64,000 bases of DNA from Morinoia aosen (Eukaryota > Arthropoda > Malacostraca > Amphipoda > Talitridae), in the NCBI GenBank assembly GCA_030386875.1, contig CM059577.1, positions 20,781,038 to 20,845,037 of the forward strand. Reading direction: 5' to 3'. This document shows, piece after piece, positions 12,469-25,524 of this stretch. Made by a program: the position numbers and the translations under genes. Position 1 is the first letter of the stretch. Each line of letters opens with the position of its first letter. The notes below the pieces were generated by a model. The model made no database searches, was not told the DNA's origin, and saw only the letters and a list, made by a program, of their open reading frames with translations.

Positions 12469-13352
12469 TCGTGACTAAATTGGTTTTAATTCAACGCTTT
12501 CTGGGTTGTGGCGACATAGTTGCGTCATTCTTTGAAACCAGTTGTAAAGTATACTTAAAATGCATACATCTAAGGAATATTTTCAACTATTACTTGAAAA
12601 AGCTGCTTGAACTTCGCATAAGAAAAAGCTTTTGGACTCTGCATGGCTGCAGATTCTGTTAAGAAGCTCGCCCGACACTTGTAACCAGCCGTGCATGCCT
12701 TCTGCCTTTGGCCAGATGCGGTCGATGGATCACAGTTAGAGTAGGGGTCGATTGTCAGGTGCAGATGCCATAAAAACAACTATTTGCAATTATTAGTCCT
12801 CTGGCGCCTAAAGCTTGACGCATTCTTTACTCTGAAGCGGTGTGTAGGAGTTCACTTAATTTTAGTTCAACACAGTCTCTCACATTCGTGAAAAAAACCT
12901 GGAGTGTCTAGTATGTAAATGGCTCCAACTTTTTGGTTCAAGTATGTCGTAGTTTGGATAGTGTCGTGAAGTACGTTTTCCATGTTCACTAGTTATTTCA
13001 AATTTTGTGCCACGCGTTTGATAACGTGTTCGTTCTCACACTTTAGATGCCCTTACATTTGTTTGTTACTTGTTTGATTTTTCCAATGGATATCTTTTAT
13101 TTAACCTAATATTAGGTAGCCTTATTTCCTTTTCTGTGTTCAGTGTACCAGCGTCTCGACTGTACGTAAACTGTAAATGGGTTTCATTACCATTTATTGA
13201 AGTTCATTGATGGCTTCTCCCTAAACGAATGCTATGATGCTTGTGCGTTGCAAATTGATTGTCATAATTAAATTTCAGAGATACCCAACTTTCTTAATGG
13301 AATATTTATATGAGATGTTTTTCAATTGTCTACTTCAATTGTCCTAATTCAA

Positions 13353-13396
13353 TTCACAAATTCACACGATAGAGCTCTATCGTGTGAATTTGTGAA
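13353..13396. repeat. Perfect 44-bp palindrome without spacer
   Basis: The left arm of 22 bases begins TTCACAAATTCACACGAT and runs to AGAG at 13374. The right arm is its exact reverse complement from CTCT at 13375 to TGTGAA at 13396. There is no loop and no mismatch. It does not coincide with an end of any transposon found here. Confidence 0.95.
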
Positions 13397-14544
13397 GGTG
13401 GTATATGCATTGTTCAGATTACGCTAAAGTGAGGAAACTACGACCAGTTAATTGTTCGTTGAATTAAAACTGTAAAAAAATGCTACCATGTATTTTTTCA
13501 GGCAAAAACATTTAGTGTATATTGTAGGTTGTGTTTATAGTTCCTTTCTATTTCATGAATATTCACTTCCGAGCTCCCATATTTTTTAGTAAATTCATGT
13601 GATGAGACACACAGAAGCACGATCTCCGTCAAATAAGTATTTATGTCAATGGAACGCGACGTGGTGCAGAAACTTATCCAGTTGCATAGCAGTTCTTGCC
13701 CCCTTTTTAGGGTTCGCCTTCTAGCTTGAATGCCGTGAGATATTTAGCTTCATAGACTTTAGGTCCAAATTTTGTAAATATCAGAGATATACTTATTATA
13801 CGCGTAGTCTATGACAGTATAGTAGCTGCTCAGTGGTTTAACTCGAACTTTATGATTCAAACGACAAGTTTCCTGTATCCATGACTTTGACTTTCATTTC
13901 ACCTGTGTTGGTATCGCTCGCTTCATTAGTTATTATGAAATAATAAAACAGTTAAAAATCGTGATAAGATCACGCTGATGATCAGACAACTTGTGAACTC
14001 CGTATTTAACAGTTTCCAGGTTATTTATTGGGACCTTTGAAATGAGTGCCTTGAGCTCAAAGTTGAGTGATGTAAACCTCGGTAAAGAACAGGCGTTAGT
14101 GAGGACCTGATAAAGTACGCAACACTTGAAGTTGAAAGCTTGAGTTTATGTTTCAGTTCATGTAACAATTTGCCGCCATTGTCATGCTTAATGAAATTGT
14201 CTAGAAAAGGTTTTGAACTATCCCGCGCATAAAACCCTTAAAGATTATTGAGTCAAGACGATAGCTTAATTATACTCCCATCGCTGAAAGTTGACAACTA
14301 TGATACAAGATGAAAAAGGCTCCTAAAAGAACTAAGCCAATAAATGTCCTTACTTTTTCCAATAGCCTACATTTGTTATATCACAAGAACTTCCCCTTCT
14401 TGACTGGTGGAATGCATGATGAATTTGAGAGAAATTCACCACGCCAAAAATGAACATAAAATCCGTAGCTGTGGCGATAGAAGTGGACTTAATCTTCATA
14501 GTTTAGAGTCATATTGTTTAAACTGGCACATCGGTTTCTTACCC

Positions 14545-14729
14545 TTAAAACGTTGACTGCGATTCGACCCATCGATTGGTCGTTAGGAAAATTATTTCCC
14601 CCTCTTTTTAAATTAATGGTATTTAACGTACTTAGTTAAGGTTTGCTATTTTTGAATTTTTTAATTCTTGACTTTAAATTTGAATTGAATGTTGAACCTA
14701 AGTTGAATCCATCGCAGTCAATGTGTTAA
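14545..14729. mobile_element. piggyBac-like MITE, family 2
   Basis: 185-bp element with TTAA at both ends. The left end is TTAAAACGTTGACTGCGATT and the reverse complement of the right end is TTAACACATTGACTGCGATG. The shared inner motif TTGACTGCGA relates it to the other TTAA elements in the window, although the interior differs. It is non-coding. Confidence 0.7.
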
Positions 14730-15640
14730 AGGGCTGCTGATATTCGCATACTTTTAAACAATTTAAACAATTTTCATTTAACACTTAAACAACTTCGTGT
14801 TTTTCTTCTATTCCTTAACCAAGCGTGTCAGTGGATCGTAACATTCAGCCTCTCCAGTGCTTTTGCTCAGGGTATTTATCAACGAATTTAGGATTATTCG
14901 TTTACACTTGGCTACAAGGGGTATGTAACTACAAAGGTGATACCGTAGACAGAAAAGTTGTTTGCAACGAAAGGTAAAGTAGAAATCAAAGTTTTGCTAG
15001 TAGTACTAGTGCATCGAATTATACACGTCCTTAAATGCTCTGAAATATCCAAATTTAATTTAGGTCACCCTCGATACAGCATTGAACAGATGATAGCGTA
15101 CGTCAGTAACACGTTCAAAGTAGCTTACTTTTAAATAGTGGCGATTCGTAATTTGTTTCCAGTACTAATGCGAAACTAATGGAGTTTTCATACTTGAAAG
15201 CTTCTGATAATATAAGTGAAAGTATAAAAACAATTTAATGAACTGTAGCCTTTATTAAGTACGAAAGTCAGCGCCTTTCTTGCTTACATTGCTCTCTAAA
15301 ATTATGACCTCGAAAAAAGATTAATAAATTCGATTAATTTTTCGAGTAGTTAATTTGTACAAATACAAAGTCATTGAGAAGTCAATTTACCTTGTATCGA
15401 GTTTACCGGGTAAAATTACTTGCATCATTAGCACCCTAGTAACTCAAAATTTTTAAAGCACTGACGGGAACTGGTAGTAATGACTAGTTAGTACACAGAG
15501 TTCATACTATACAACAAAAGCTACATCTACTTGGCACATACATAGAATAGTACAGTCAATTTTCGTCACATAAGTTGGTCACACTGTTGAAAATGCAAAA
15601 CACATGAACTCCAGGAAGAGTGCACAGATAAAGTTAGATA

Positions 15641-15973
15641 GTTCAAGCCTCCCCTGACATCAAAGGAGTTCCAAAGAGAGGAAAGAGAAAGCACCATTTA
15701 TTATGGAGTTGAGGAAATGATAAATCTTTGCACTAGGTGCATAGAAACATTGAGTTGAGAAAGAAGTTCACGAAATAAAATTTAAGTTGAAGAAGAAAGT
15801 AGTACGTGCTGGAAAACAGGACAGCAGTGAACCAAAAAAATGGTTCGTAACATCAGAAAACCTATTCTATTTCAAAACATGGAAGGCCAACCTAATCTTT
15901 AGCTCGAGAGCTCATATATTTCCCGTATGAGCGCTAATTCCCATAGATACACTAGTTTTATTTCCCAGAGGGG
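15641..15973 (-). mobile_element. SINE-like element, copy 3
   Basis: Near full-length copy whose sense strand is minus. On the plus strand it runs from CAAGCCTCCCC to CCCAGAGGGG. It includes the family landmarks GGAGTTGAGG, AGTTGAAGAAGAAAGTAGTA, GACAGCAGTGAACC and GCGCTAATTCCCATAGATAC. I found no convincing target duplication. Confidence 0.75.
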
Positions 15974-16227
15974 CGATATAATAACTGCCTCCTTCTGAGG
16001 GGCGTACACAGTCGGATACAAAATGTGGACGCTAACTTCACTCTAACTGTCTAAGCAATAAATGCCAGGAGCGAAACAATAATTAGGCGAGAGCGTTATG
16101 AAATTCCTCACATTACAAAAACAGCAGGGATATCCAGATTAGATTTTAATCAGGGAGCAGCCAATGAAAAGTCTCACTTTTAAACAAAATGAGTGAATAT
16201 GTATACAGATGAAATTAGTCCAGTTAT

Positions 16228-16412
16228 TTTAAGCCTCCCTAACTACAACAATGGTGTTCAAAAGTGGAGAAGAAGAAAGACATCATAAATGTAGTTAAGA
16301 GAAAGAAGAACCTATGCACAATGAGTGTTCGCACATAAAATCCCCTAAGCATAGTAGCAGTAAGTTAGGAAGGAACTTTATGAAACAAGATAAAAGTGAA
16401 AGATGAAAGTAA
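16228..16412 (-). mobile_element. SINE-like element, copy 4 (fragment)
   Basis: Starts AAGCCTCCCTAACTACAACA and is recognisable to GAAACAAGATAAAAGTG. The part corresponding to the element's 5' half is missing or too diverged to recognise. Confidence 0.6.
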
Positions 16413-19400
16413 CAGCGTAAATATATATACGCAATATGCCTAGGTATACATATTTTAAGTGAAGTGTGTGAGAGTGGATGCAAAGGTCGATTCATACTTT
16501 TATGCTTGGAACAGCTACCCTCACTTTTTTTCAGTCATCACACATTCATCGGGTTTGGTGGCCCAAACCGCCGAGGTGTGCATGTACGGTGCAAGCACAC
16601 AAAATTAAACGATTTTTACCAATTCTCCTTCTCGAAGTCATCCAAACGATTATGCAAAATAGTAACTGACAGGCTCGAATGCGTTGGTTGTCAATAACGT
16701 TCGCTTCATTCGTCCATGTACTTTGGTCCAATACCTTACAACACAACGAACAGAGCTTCTATGGAGACCGGCAGTCATACAACACGCTTCGATGAACACA
16801 CAACTTGTAATACTACATTCAAATCCATGGCAGATTCACAAACGTCAACTGAATGTCACTAGTAAGAAATAAAAACAAGACTAAGTGCTGGCGCGGAACA
16901 TTTAACAGCCTCAAATCCCAACAGGAAATGTTTTACCATTTCAGCACAGTCTGTTCGTACAAAATAAAAGGAGCTATAAATTCCCTGGCCGACGCGAAAC
17001 CCTGAATACTTCAATTATGTCTAACACCCGTTTTATGAATTCGCTTCAATAATAAAAAGAGGCCGTCTAGCAAAGGAACCGTTTACAACACTCTACATTA
17101 TGTACACATACATACAAATAAAGAATATTTACAAAAAATACAAAAGTAAATTTAAATAAATCTACGTCGGTCGCAGAAACAATAAAATCCTTCAGAAAGG
17201 ATTACTGATAACATAATTTAATCAAATTTTCTTCCGATAAACTGAAATTAACAAATGACAACTTTACGATAAATTCGGGTCAAAATAGCTTGGAACGTAG
17301 CACCCGCACGAAACGTGTCTGATACCAAACTGATAAAGTAATTCTCAGGCAGAAACAAATAGAAAATAGTCCACCACTCTAACGGATTCTTTAAAACAAA
17401 ATTAGCTGTAATATAATTCTGCTTCAACATCATAGCAATAGCTAGTTTGGAAATTAATGAACTTGAATGCACACGTAGCAAAATATTTAGAGAGAAGTGA
17501 AATAATGAACGAAAATATTTCAAAGCTGCGAGACGAGTGAAGCCTCCCTGTAAACAGTGGTTTATGCATATTGCAGAGGGGCTCCTGTGAACGCCACACG
17601 TAGGTACAGGCCACTTTTGAACACATATGAATGCGCCCATCGAACATGCTTTACGTTAACGGTACTACCATCCAGACTTCAACAGGAAGGTCTTCCTTCA
17701 TTTTCAAAGAAGCGCGCAGATGGGAACAATTCATCATTTGTTTAATCACTATGGAATCACTTAGTTGAGGATGGGGGCTTTTCTGATCTGGTCTGAGCCC
17801 AATACTTAAGTAACAACGTAGTGACACCTTAGTGTCTTTTTTCGCAATGGTTTTTTTCATATCGATTTCCCCTTTCTGGCTACGAAAGGGCAATCCGTCG
17901 CAAAAAAAAGCTAATGCTAATCTATATTTCTCTTCCTTTTTTCCATTTCCATTGGGCAAGGTAATCTTGGTAACTTATGACTAAATAATCGCTACTCGCC
18001 TCGTGTTACGATGAGAATTGACACGATAAAATGATTAAGCTAGTGTGACAAAAGTATTCCATTAAAGTGATTTATAACTAATGAACAAAACAACTTAACG
18101 CAGGTGCAAGCACCATACAGAAACTAGACTGAAATACAATGAGAAAAGATGTAAAACAATATCAATATAATATTGTAAGATGAATAACCAGGTGGCAAAT
18201 CTAACATCAACGGGCATTTTAGAGAATATCCAGTTCCGTGCGTACACTGACCGACATGGTCAAGTATTTCGATCACCGTCTGATCAGCTTCAGTGTTCTT
18301 CACCATACGGATGCATCGCTCTAGTTAACAATTAGAAAATTTGAAGAAAAAACAAATATGTACATAACTATGCCGCTAGTAGGTCGCTAGCGTAATGTGC
18401 ATTGCCCTCACACAAGAGAGAAACGTATAAGGAAATGTAATAAAAAAAAAAATTACATACAACACAGCAATACTGATACGGGAAACAAAATGCGTGAAAT
18501 TACCCAGATGTGTCGAATAAACGCGTTTTAGACCATCGACAGTCATGATACCAGTAATTCACTAAAAAAATTACAGGCATTGAAAAGAGTTTTTAAGCAA
18601 TATCTAACATTTTTAACCTAAACTGAACAATCAGAATTTGAACTGCAAACGAAATTGTGTCTGTTTTGCAATGAAAGAAACTAGCACAAAAAGCCCGCTA
18701 TCTGCAACATAACTAAATTAATTCGGCACATTGGGTCGGCTTGCAGCAAGATGAAAACAAGTTCAGTGGCTACAAGTTCACAAATAACTTCTACACAATT
18801 TACGACTCGTATAACTTAATAGAACGTTCAGAGTGTGCGACAGTCTCTTTACATCACTCACAGTTCAACGACACTTGTGTACTTCATGGTCTAAATGGCA
18901 CAGAAAAATTATATAGCTACAATTATATGACACCAACTACGCCTTAGTGAGAAACATTAAACTGAAATTAATACTATAGTCAGTTGAATCCTGTAATTGA
19001 TGGACAGTGAGCTAAGTAGAACACAGCATGCTGAACACGTCATATTTGGAATAATTAAATACCTTAAATGAGGTAAGTGATCAAATAGCGCGAATAGTCG
19101 TTGTTCAGCCTGGACAGTTTACAAAATTACTAAATGCAACTGAGAAAGGCAGTCTAGCTCTTTTTCGAAGCGTCAAATTACAACAAAGCGACCAAGAGAA
19201 GGAGGTTCAATCTTCTCTCCCAAATTTGCATCGGTGAGAAATTTACATCACCAAGTCCACAACTGTATCAGAAAACCAGTCACGCTCAACAAGAAGTTGA
19301 ATACTACACTTTTTTCGGTATTATAGCAATAACATAAATCTAACTTTTTCTTGCAAATACTGACACGTCCCTAGGGATATTTTTTTAGTTTTATAAAAGA

Positions 19401-20543
19401 CAATGTACAGATACAAAGGCTTCCCTCATTGGTAGCAACGATTTCATTTTTCAGAGCCATTCGGCTAAGTAATTCTACAAAGAGTTTAATTCACCGCACG
19501 CAAAGAAATTATAGGTCAGTTCATCAAAAAAATTGACGAATAGTTGACATCGATAAAATCAAACGTTGGCAGTAATATCGTATGGCACGAGCAAGACAAG
19601 CTGACTATGGTACAGGAAAGCATTACAAAAAATAAATAAAGCTAATGAACTAAATAGTGACTGACTACCATGGGAGACCACGGTAGGGGCTAACCCAAGA
19701 CTAGTGTAAACGAAGCAGCCAGCTCCACGACGCAATACCGAGTCACCAAAATCATTTTCAACTACTGCTATAGCAACGATGTCCAACGTACTGTACCACT
19801 ATATTACACGACTGTAACCCTATTTTTCAGAAATGTCCCGCGGGTAATATGAAATGTCAAACTGAAGAGAACCTACAGCCCTAAGTTGGAAGGTTAACCT
19901 ACGCCATGTTACTTGACTTTAGGACAGGAGCATCTGCGGTTGCTTATTGTCATTTTTATGGCCATGAGGCTATAACTGTGGTGCTACACATGATTTTCGT
20001 GGTAGTAGTTACGGTTGATGATATAATCACGGTATCACGTGAGTGATCCATAGACAGACCTGTTACCACATATGGCTCTAGTGACTCCGCTAGCAGTTAC
20101 GTCCGGTAGTACACATCACAGTTATAACACTGGTGAAAAAGTCATGTGATACGACTGCAGGTGAGCATGTCTAGAATGGTTATTTAGATAATTTCGAGTA
20201 TTTTTTTAATGTAAAATTAAAATTTGCCATAGCAATATAGCATCCCAATGTTGATACGAGTTAATAACCTACAAGGCTATCAAAGTAACAAGGTTATGAC
20301 TCAGCTGTAAGTTTTGGCGGAGTACTTTAAAAATCAATCATTTCCATTTAGGGCAACCTTGGCATAATTATACAAATAAAACCAACATTAAATCAATAAT
20401 AAAGGTGTCGATCCACTTGAGATAAACTTTCGAAAATCTTCCTGTTGAAAGCCCACGCTGTATCATTTTAGCCGCAAGCTGTTTTCTTGCACATGGTAGG
20501 TTGGTAGCTGCAACGTCGGCTCGATCGCGAGCTGGAGCTTAAC

Positions 20544-20633
20544 TTACTGAGGTAGCATAACTGTGGTGACGCCGCTGTCGTAACTGCTCGGAGGTGTGTC
20601 GAGATGCGGCGCTACCGTCAGGTCCAAGTACTC
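20544..20633 (-). CDS. Fgfr: Fgfr exon 14: C-terminal tail and stop
   Basis: Acceptor TTTCGCAG, 29 codons and TAA (20544-20546). It encodes EYLDLTVAPHLDTPPSSYDS and ends VMLPQ. Tyr859 in EYLDL matches the tyrosine that recruits PLC-gamma in vertebrate FGFR1 (Tyr766). The tail is much shorter than the roughly 55 residues found in vertebrates. The stop lies inside CA|GTAAGT, a good splice-donor match, so a longer alternative tail is conceivable. Confidence 0.88.
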   Translation of the reverse strand, partial: EYLDLTVAPHLDTPPSSYDSGVTTVMLPQ

Positions 20634-23600
20634 CTGCGAAAGAATGCGTGCTGTTAGCGCAAGTGTCCTCAAGCTAAGGGGATGATATTCACATTAGGCC
20701 AAGCAGCACGATGTCGCGGATAGATAACAATTGTCCTTAACACGAACTGATAAACATTATTTTTGTTGAACACTAGTGCAGGAACGCAGCTTGACTCTTG
20801 AACGTTTCGAAAGACTACAATGCCGTACACGAAAATTGTCATGATATATTTTACTTCTTGTTAAATTCTTTCCCTAACGTGGTTTTCGAAGCTGACTGTC
20901 GAGTGGCAGTGCCTCTCATATTCTGATATCGGTGACAACCTGACGCCAGTGCCAGTCTAACAATGGCAGCAGTAATTACAGTAATATGAGTACAAAAATG
21001 CCAGCGTTAAAGGCTCAAGTGCGCCTTAACGATGCAGACTAAAAAGAAAATAGTTTTTTAGTATGAGCTCACTCCCAGGTCAATACTGGACCATTTCTCT
21101 TCAACAGCAGGCTTTAGATCAAGGTCAAATGAAACCATGCAGCATTTTTTTGTATCAACTGCGGGCAATTAAAGTACGCTGCTCTATCAGGCACGTAACT
21201 AAAATAAGCATAAAACAATCATTCGCGGCTCGAAACTAGCACTACAGACATCAAGTACTGCAACTTACTGAACAAGCTCGTATTATATTTAAGAAAAGAT
21301 AACGTCATTCTTTTCCCGAGTGAACAAGGGGTCTCCAAAAAATATATCATTACATTGACGATTAGTTATGCATTTATTTTAAATGCAACTAATTTTTTTA
21401 ATGACAGTCAATTGGTCCTAAAATTTTGGTTGGTCCTAGGTCCTAAATTGGTCCTAAAAAAGCCTCACCATCGAAACAAAATACATGACGGCCTAACTGT
21501 CAATGAGTGAGTGCATTTTTTTGGACACCCTGTGTGTGTGCAGATATAGGCTGTTGTGAGAGTAACATTGGAACGACAAACAAATGATAAGCGTACACTT
21601 TATCACGCAACAAATTAAAAAAACGCGGAAAATTAACGGCTTTTCAAAATAGAAAGCGTGCTCGTAGCATCACACTAGTGTTGTAAGTTGGACGAGTGTT
21701 AGAACATGTAACTTGTAATCTTGCTAAGACAATTACCGATCGTCAGCCTCATAATTTGATGCAATTTGTGCTTATGCAAATAAATGGTATAGAGATATAA
21801 AGGGATGCAGAATCGTCAGCATCGTTTCACTGCAAGCATTCATGAAAGGCTGTTATTCAGAGAACAGAAAGTTTTCCGGGTTGAGATATTTTGAAATAAT
21901 TGCTAAGAAATTGTAGACGACAGCAGGAATTGGGCAAAATAACGCAAACATGTTTCCTCCGATAGAAATACAAAAACTGATGACATCTTGTCTATCCAGA
22001 GCATTCAGAGTTTTCTAAGATTTGGCCTATGGAAACCATATGCAAACCTCTGCAATGCATGAAAATATTCAATAAACTTTTAAAATAAACAATAGCACGG
22101 AAAGCTTCACAAATGATCCAAATACATAATCGCACCGATGCCTGGGTGAACTATAATATAGAGTCGGAAAATACCAATCCTACTTACTACACCGAGCGAA
22201 ATTTAGATAAATTAACTTCCGATCCCTCTAATCTCCCTCGATACACTGTTCGAAAAATTTATATACGAACAAATAAAAAAAAAAAGAAACCAAAAGCTAA
22301 GCAAAAATAACCGTTACACAAAAACTCAACAGATTAATTGATACACCTTAGCTCATTGAAGTCTACAAATGAAAAAATAAGCCCGTTTATTTGGATAGGG
22401 GAACGTATCAGATGGAATTCCAATTTCCAACAAAATCTTTGGAACAATCATTTTGAAATAAACAATTTACGCATTTGTGCCTGATGATGACGCTGCTGAG
22501 ATACGAAAAAGAGGTCTTCAGATGCATTATAACCAATGAGGATAAAATTCGATGTGTGGAGTAGTACATTACAATATTCCTTTTCCCCTGTTGTCAATTT
22601 CATTGTGAACAAGCAACTCGTTACTGCCCGTGTTATGCGTCTTTTCGCTAACATATCTCATCAGAGCTAAAAAAAATAGAATAGAATTTGACGTTATCTC
22701 TCATAGTCAATCAAGCAGTTCAATAAAGTGAAATATTTACAAAATCAAAGATGTCAATGAGCGAAAAGCTTCCGCTCTAGAAATGAGATTGGAAGAAGTG
22801 TATGAAAACAAAATGAAAGTCTAAAAAGAAATGGGTGCTGAACCAAGGACGGCATCACACAAAAAAATTCCGTAAAAACATGAAAAAATCCATTCTTTTT
22901 CCAGAGAAGAAAAACCTATTTAACCTACCACTTGGGCCCTAACATTCATCCCCAGGGAGTTCTAAACTATTTAAATAAAATATATAAGTCCCACAGAAAA
23001 GCTGTGATAAGAATGGTCGAGTAGAGATAATGGGAGTGACGAATCGACAGTTAAAACATAAATTATTCAAGTTATAACTTATACGAGGAGGAGTGGATAA
23101 AGTAACACATTTTTAGACGTATTTTTCCAAGCGTCTTTTTTTTTAATTTGTTTGTGATAAGTTATACAGATACACTTTGATTTTGAAAAATATCGGCAGA
23201 AGTAAATCGACCGAACTCTTACTTGTGAAGGTCTTTGAATGACGATAAAAGGTGACTCGGCCTGAAAGCCACGCTTTGTCTCTGACACAACTCATTTATT
23301 TCTGTCGTTCCAGGGTTAACCTTCCCAATCGCCAAAAAAAAAACATTGTTAACTATGAATATTGGACGACTACTACATACCAGCAGCCCACGTTGGTTAC
23401 GCGTACCTCAAGTCACAGTCTGAGCAAGACAGTGGTGTATTAATAGTCGGGCAACAAAGACATTTGTCTCAAGTCTCGCATGCAATACGCGGGTCACTCG
23501 CATAGCACTGAAAGCAGAAAGAAAAATAAGGAAATAGAGCCATTGAGTATAAAAAGCAAAGCATCAGTTGCCAACAATTACGGTCAGACTGTACAAACTG

Positions 23601-23896
23601 GCACCACTAATTTCAGCTTTCCAAAATTACCCCACCAAGTACGCCAAAAATCTAGTGTTTTTTTAAATGAGATTACAGTGCTGGAAACGATAATGTGTCC
23701 ATGTTGATGGACTGCTCACAGTGGTTACGTAATAAATGTTTATCACAGTGGTTACGCATTTCTTAATAAATGTAAATCTTAAAATATTCACAAAATCCCT
23801 TGAAAAATGATGAAATTTCATTTTTTCAATCATCCCAATCAGTACGGTGAGGAGTGATCCTCCTACACAGATACGCATCACGTCACCAACACTCAC
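20634..23896 (-). other. Fgfr intron 13
   Basis: 3.3-kb intron between the last two coding exons. It contains a probable degenerate MITE (21326-21532). The rest is AT-rich, with no coding signature. Confidence 0.85.
21326..21532. mobile_element. Possible mariner-type MITE, degenerate
   Basis: The left end reads AGGGGTCTCCAAAAAATATA and the reverse complement of the right end reads CAGGGTGTCCAAAAAAATGC. The two can be followed for about 50 bases, sharing CATTGAC and GTTA blocks. CAGGGTGTCC-type ends are common in mariner-derived MITEs. The interior has GGTCCTAAA repeated four times. No transposase. Confidence 0.4.
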
Positions 23897-24002
23897 CTCA
23901 TTGGTGACCATCGACAGCTGCCTACTGAGCTCGTTGAGGATGTCCCTGAAAGTGGGTCGATCAGCAGCGTTGTAGCGCCAGCACTCCTTCATTAGCACGT
24001 AG
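23897..24002 (-). CDS. Fgfr: Fgfr exon 13: kinase C-lobe end
   Basis: Encodes YVLMKECWRYNAADRPTFRD, then ILNELSRQLSMVTNE (residues 823-857). CW...RPTF is the conserved motif of tyrosine-kinase subdomain XI. The acceptor is CTACAG and the donor GAG|GTGAGT. The first base completes Thr822. Confidence 0.95.
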
Positions 24003-24723
24003 CTGTAGGTCACGACAACCAACTTATAAATGTGTACAGGCCATTATTGCAGTTATTTAAATTTGGGTACAGTCGCTTAGGTTGATTTGTAGAATATACG
24101 TGTTTCATGTGCCGGACATTCCTTTACTTCTTTACGTTCATTTATCAGCGACCTCTCAATTTAGGATAACGTATCTTTTGAAGAGGCTTGAAATTGATTT
24201 AATATAAAAAAGCGTTATTCACATCTTTCAACCACACACTGATTTTGTATGAGTACGATGATATACAACACTCGTATCATTCGTATCTGTTCAATCCTCA
24301 GCAACTCGTGTTCTCGCAGAAGTAGAAATTCTGTTAAATAGTATTTTCAGTCCATGAAATATAAAATCTGTGAAAACGGAAATATTCGACGTGTGATAAC
24401 ACGCAACCCTAAAAATACAAGATGCTACAATTGCAGGCATGAGATACCCATTATGAGATTAAACAATCTGCGGGTTTCTTCCAAAACAAAAGAACTATAA
24501 AACCAGTATGTCTTCTGAACAGATATTAGCGACTGATCGTGAGCAGAAAGAAAGGGAGAATAAAGCACATGAGCAAGAGCGATAACAGTCGCAATTATAT
24601 GCAGAGTAACATTCACATGTACCCGCGTTATTTTCTTTATCTAAAATTTAGTTTTCACTTAAAACCATTGGCATTGCTTAACAGTCAAAAGTTTGAGTAC
24701 TATAATCTTCATCAAAGACTTAC

Positions 24724-24864
24724 GTCTCAGTGGTGCAGTAGTGGGGCTTGAGCATGCGGTGCCCTTCCCTGAGAAGCTTGAAGAGGTTCTCGACGGAGGG
24801 GACAGAGGGGTAAGGAGTGCCACCAAGAGACATAATCTCCCACAGCAAGATGCCAAACGCCCAC
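24724..24864 (-). CDS. Fgfr: Fgfr exon 12: kinase subdomains IX-X
   Basis: Read through TACTGCAG|G TGG, it encodes [20 protein letters not shown] and then [20 protein letters not shown] (residues 776-821). This is the F-G helix region typical of FGFR. The donor is GAC|GTAAGT, phase 2. The longest open frame over this exon is a different one, so the exon is easy to miss. Confidence 0.94.
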
Positions 24865-25330
24865 CTGCAGTAAAACAGCAAATCATCACGGGGGAAAACT
24901 ATTCAAGTAAAATTACCGTTCGCTTCAAGGCTATTAACAAACGAGGCTCAAAAATTTAATGCGCTAGGAGGTAAATACAGGCATGCGAATGCATTAGCAA
25001 GTTTTCAATTTGAACTCACCTTATTACTCCAATTGTAACTTCAAATGAGAAATAACTTCATAAGTTTCACCATTCAATAAAAATGAAACACATGCGTTCC
25101 AGCAGAAACCAATCCTGCATTACAGCTCGCGTGCTTCTTACCTAAAACATTTCTTCAGGTAGGCTCTTTACCCAGTAATTAAATTTCATTAAGTCCTCTT
25201 CACACTACTTCCACAAATCATTCACAAGACACTTCATGCCACACACGTACCAAATCCTACACCTCTCTGTACTCACTTAAAGCATTTCAAATACCTCTGT
25301 TACGCACAACATTCATTTGCCGGAACTTAC

Positions 25331-25524
25331 ACGTCACTCATGGAGGTGTAAACGCGCTTGAAGAGAGCTTCAGGTGCCATCCATTTGACAGGAAGGCGAC
25401 CTTCCGAAGTTTTGCGGTAGTAGTCCTGAGAGTGGATATCCCGCGCCAGTCCGAAGTCGGCAATCTTGAGCACGCGATCTTTACAAACGAGTACGTTGCG
25501 AGCTGCCAGGTCCCGATGCACGCA
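25331..25524 (-). CDS. Fgfr: Fgfr exon 11: catalytic and activation loops
   Basis: Encodes [24 protein letters not shown], the tandem-tyrosine activation loop [15 protein letters not shown] and [17 protein letters not shown] (residues 711-775). The acceptor CCAAAG|TGC is purine-rich just before the AG but fits the family junction. The donor is GT|GTAAGT inside the Val codon, as in vertebrate FGFRs. Confidence 0.96.

Larger units (their letters stand above)
5291..20543. other. Intergenic region and unmapped 3' UTRs between convergent Vps4 and Fgfr
   Basis: About 15 kb between the two stop codons. Recognisable contents are three TTAA-flanked MITEs (8606, 11502, 14545), three SINE copies (12100, 15641, 16228) and a 44-bp palindrome (13353). 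The remaining AT-rich DNA has only short open frames without domain signatures. The 3' UTRs of both genes must start here, but their ends cannot be fixed without transcripts. For Fgfr the nearest plausible minus-strand signal is ATTAAA at 20205-20210. Confidence 0.7.

Noticed and set aside
5291-20543. Search for tRNA genes in the intergenic region
   Set aside because: A few GGTTC-like B-box matches lacked a paired acceptor stem or A box.
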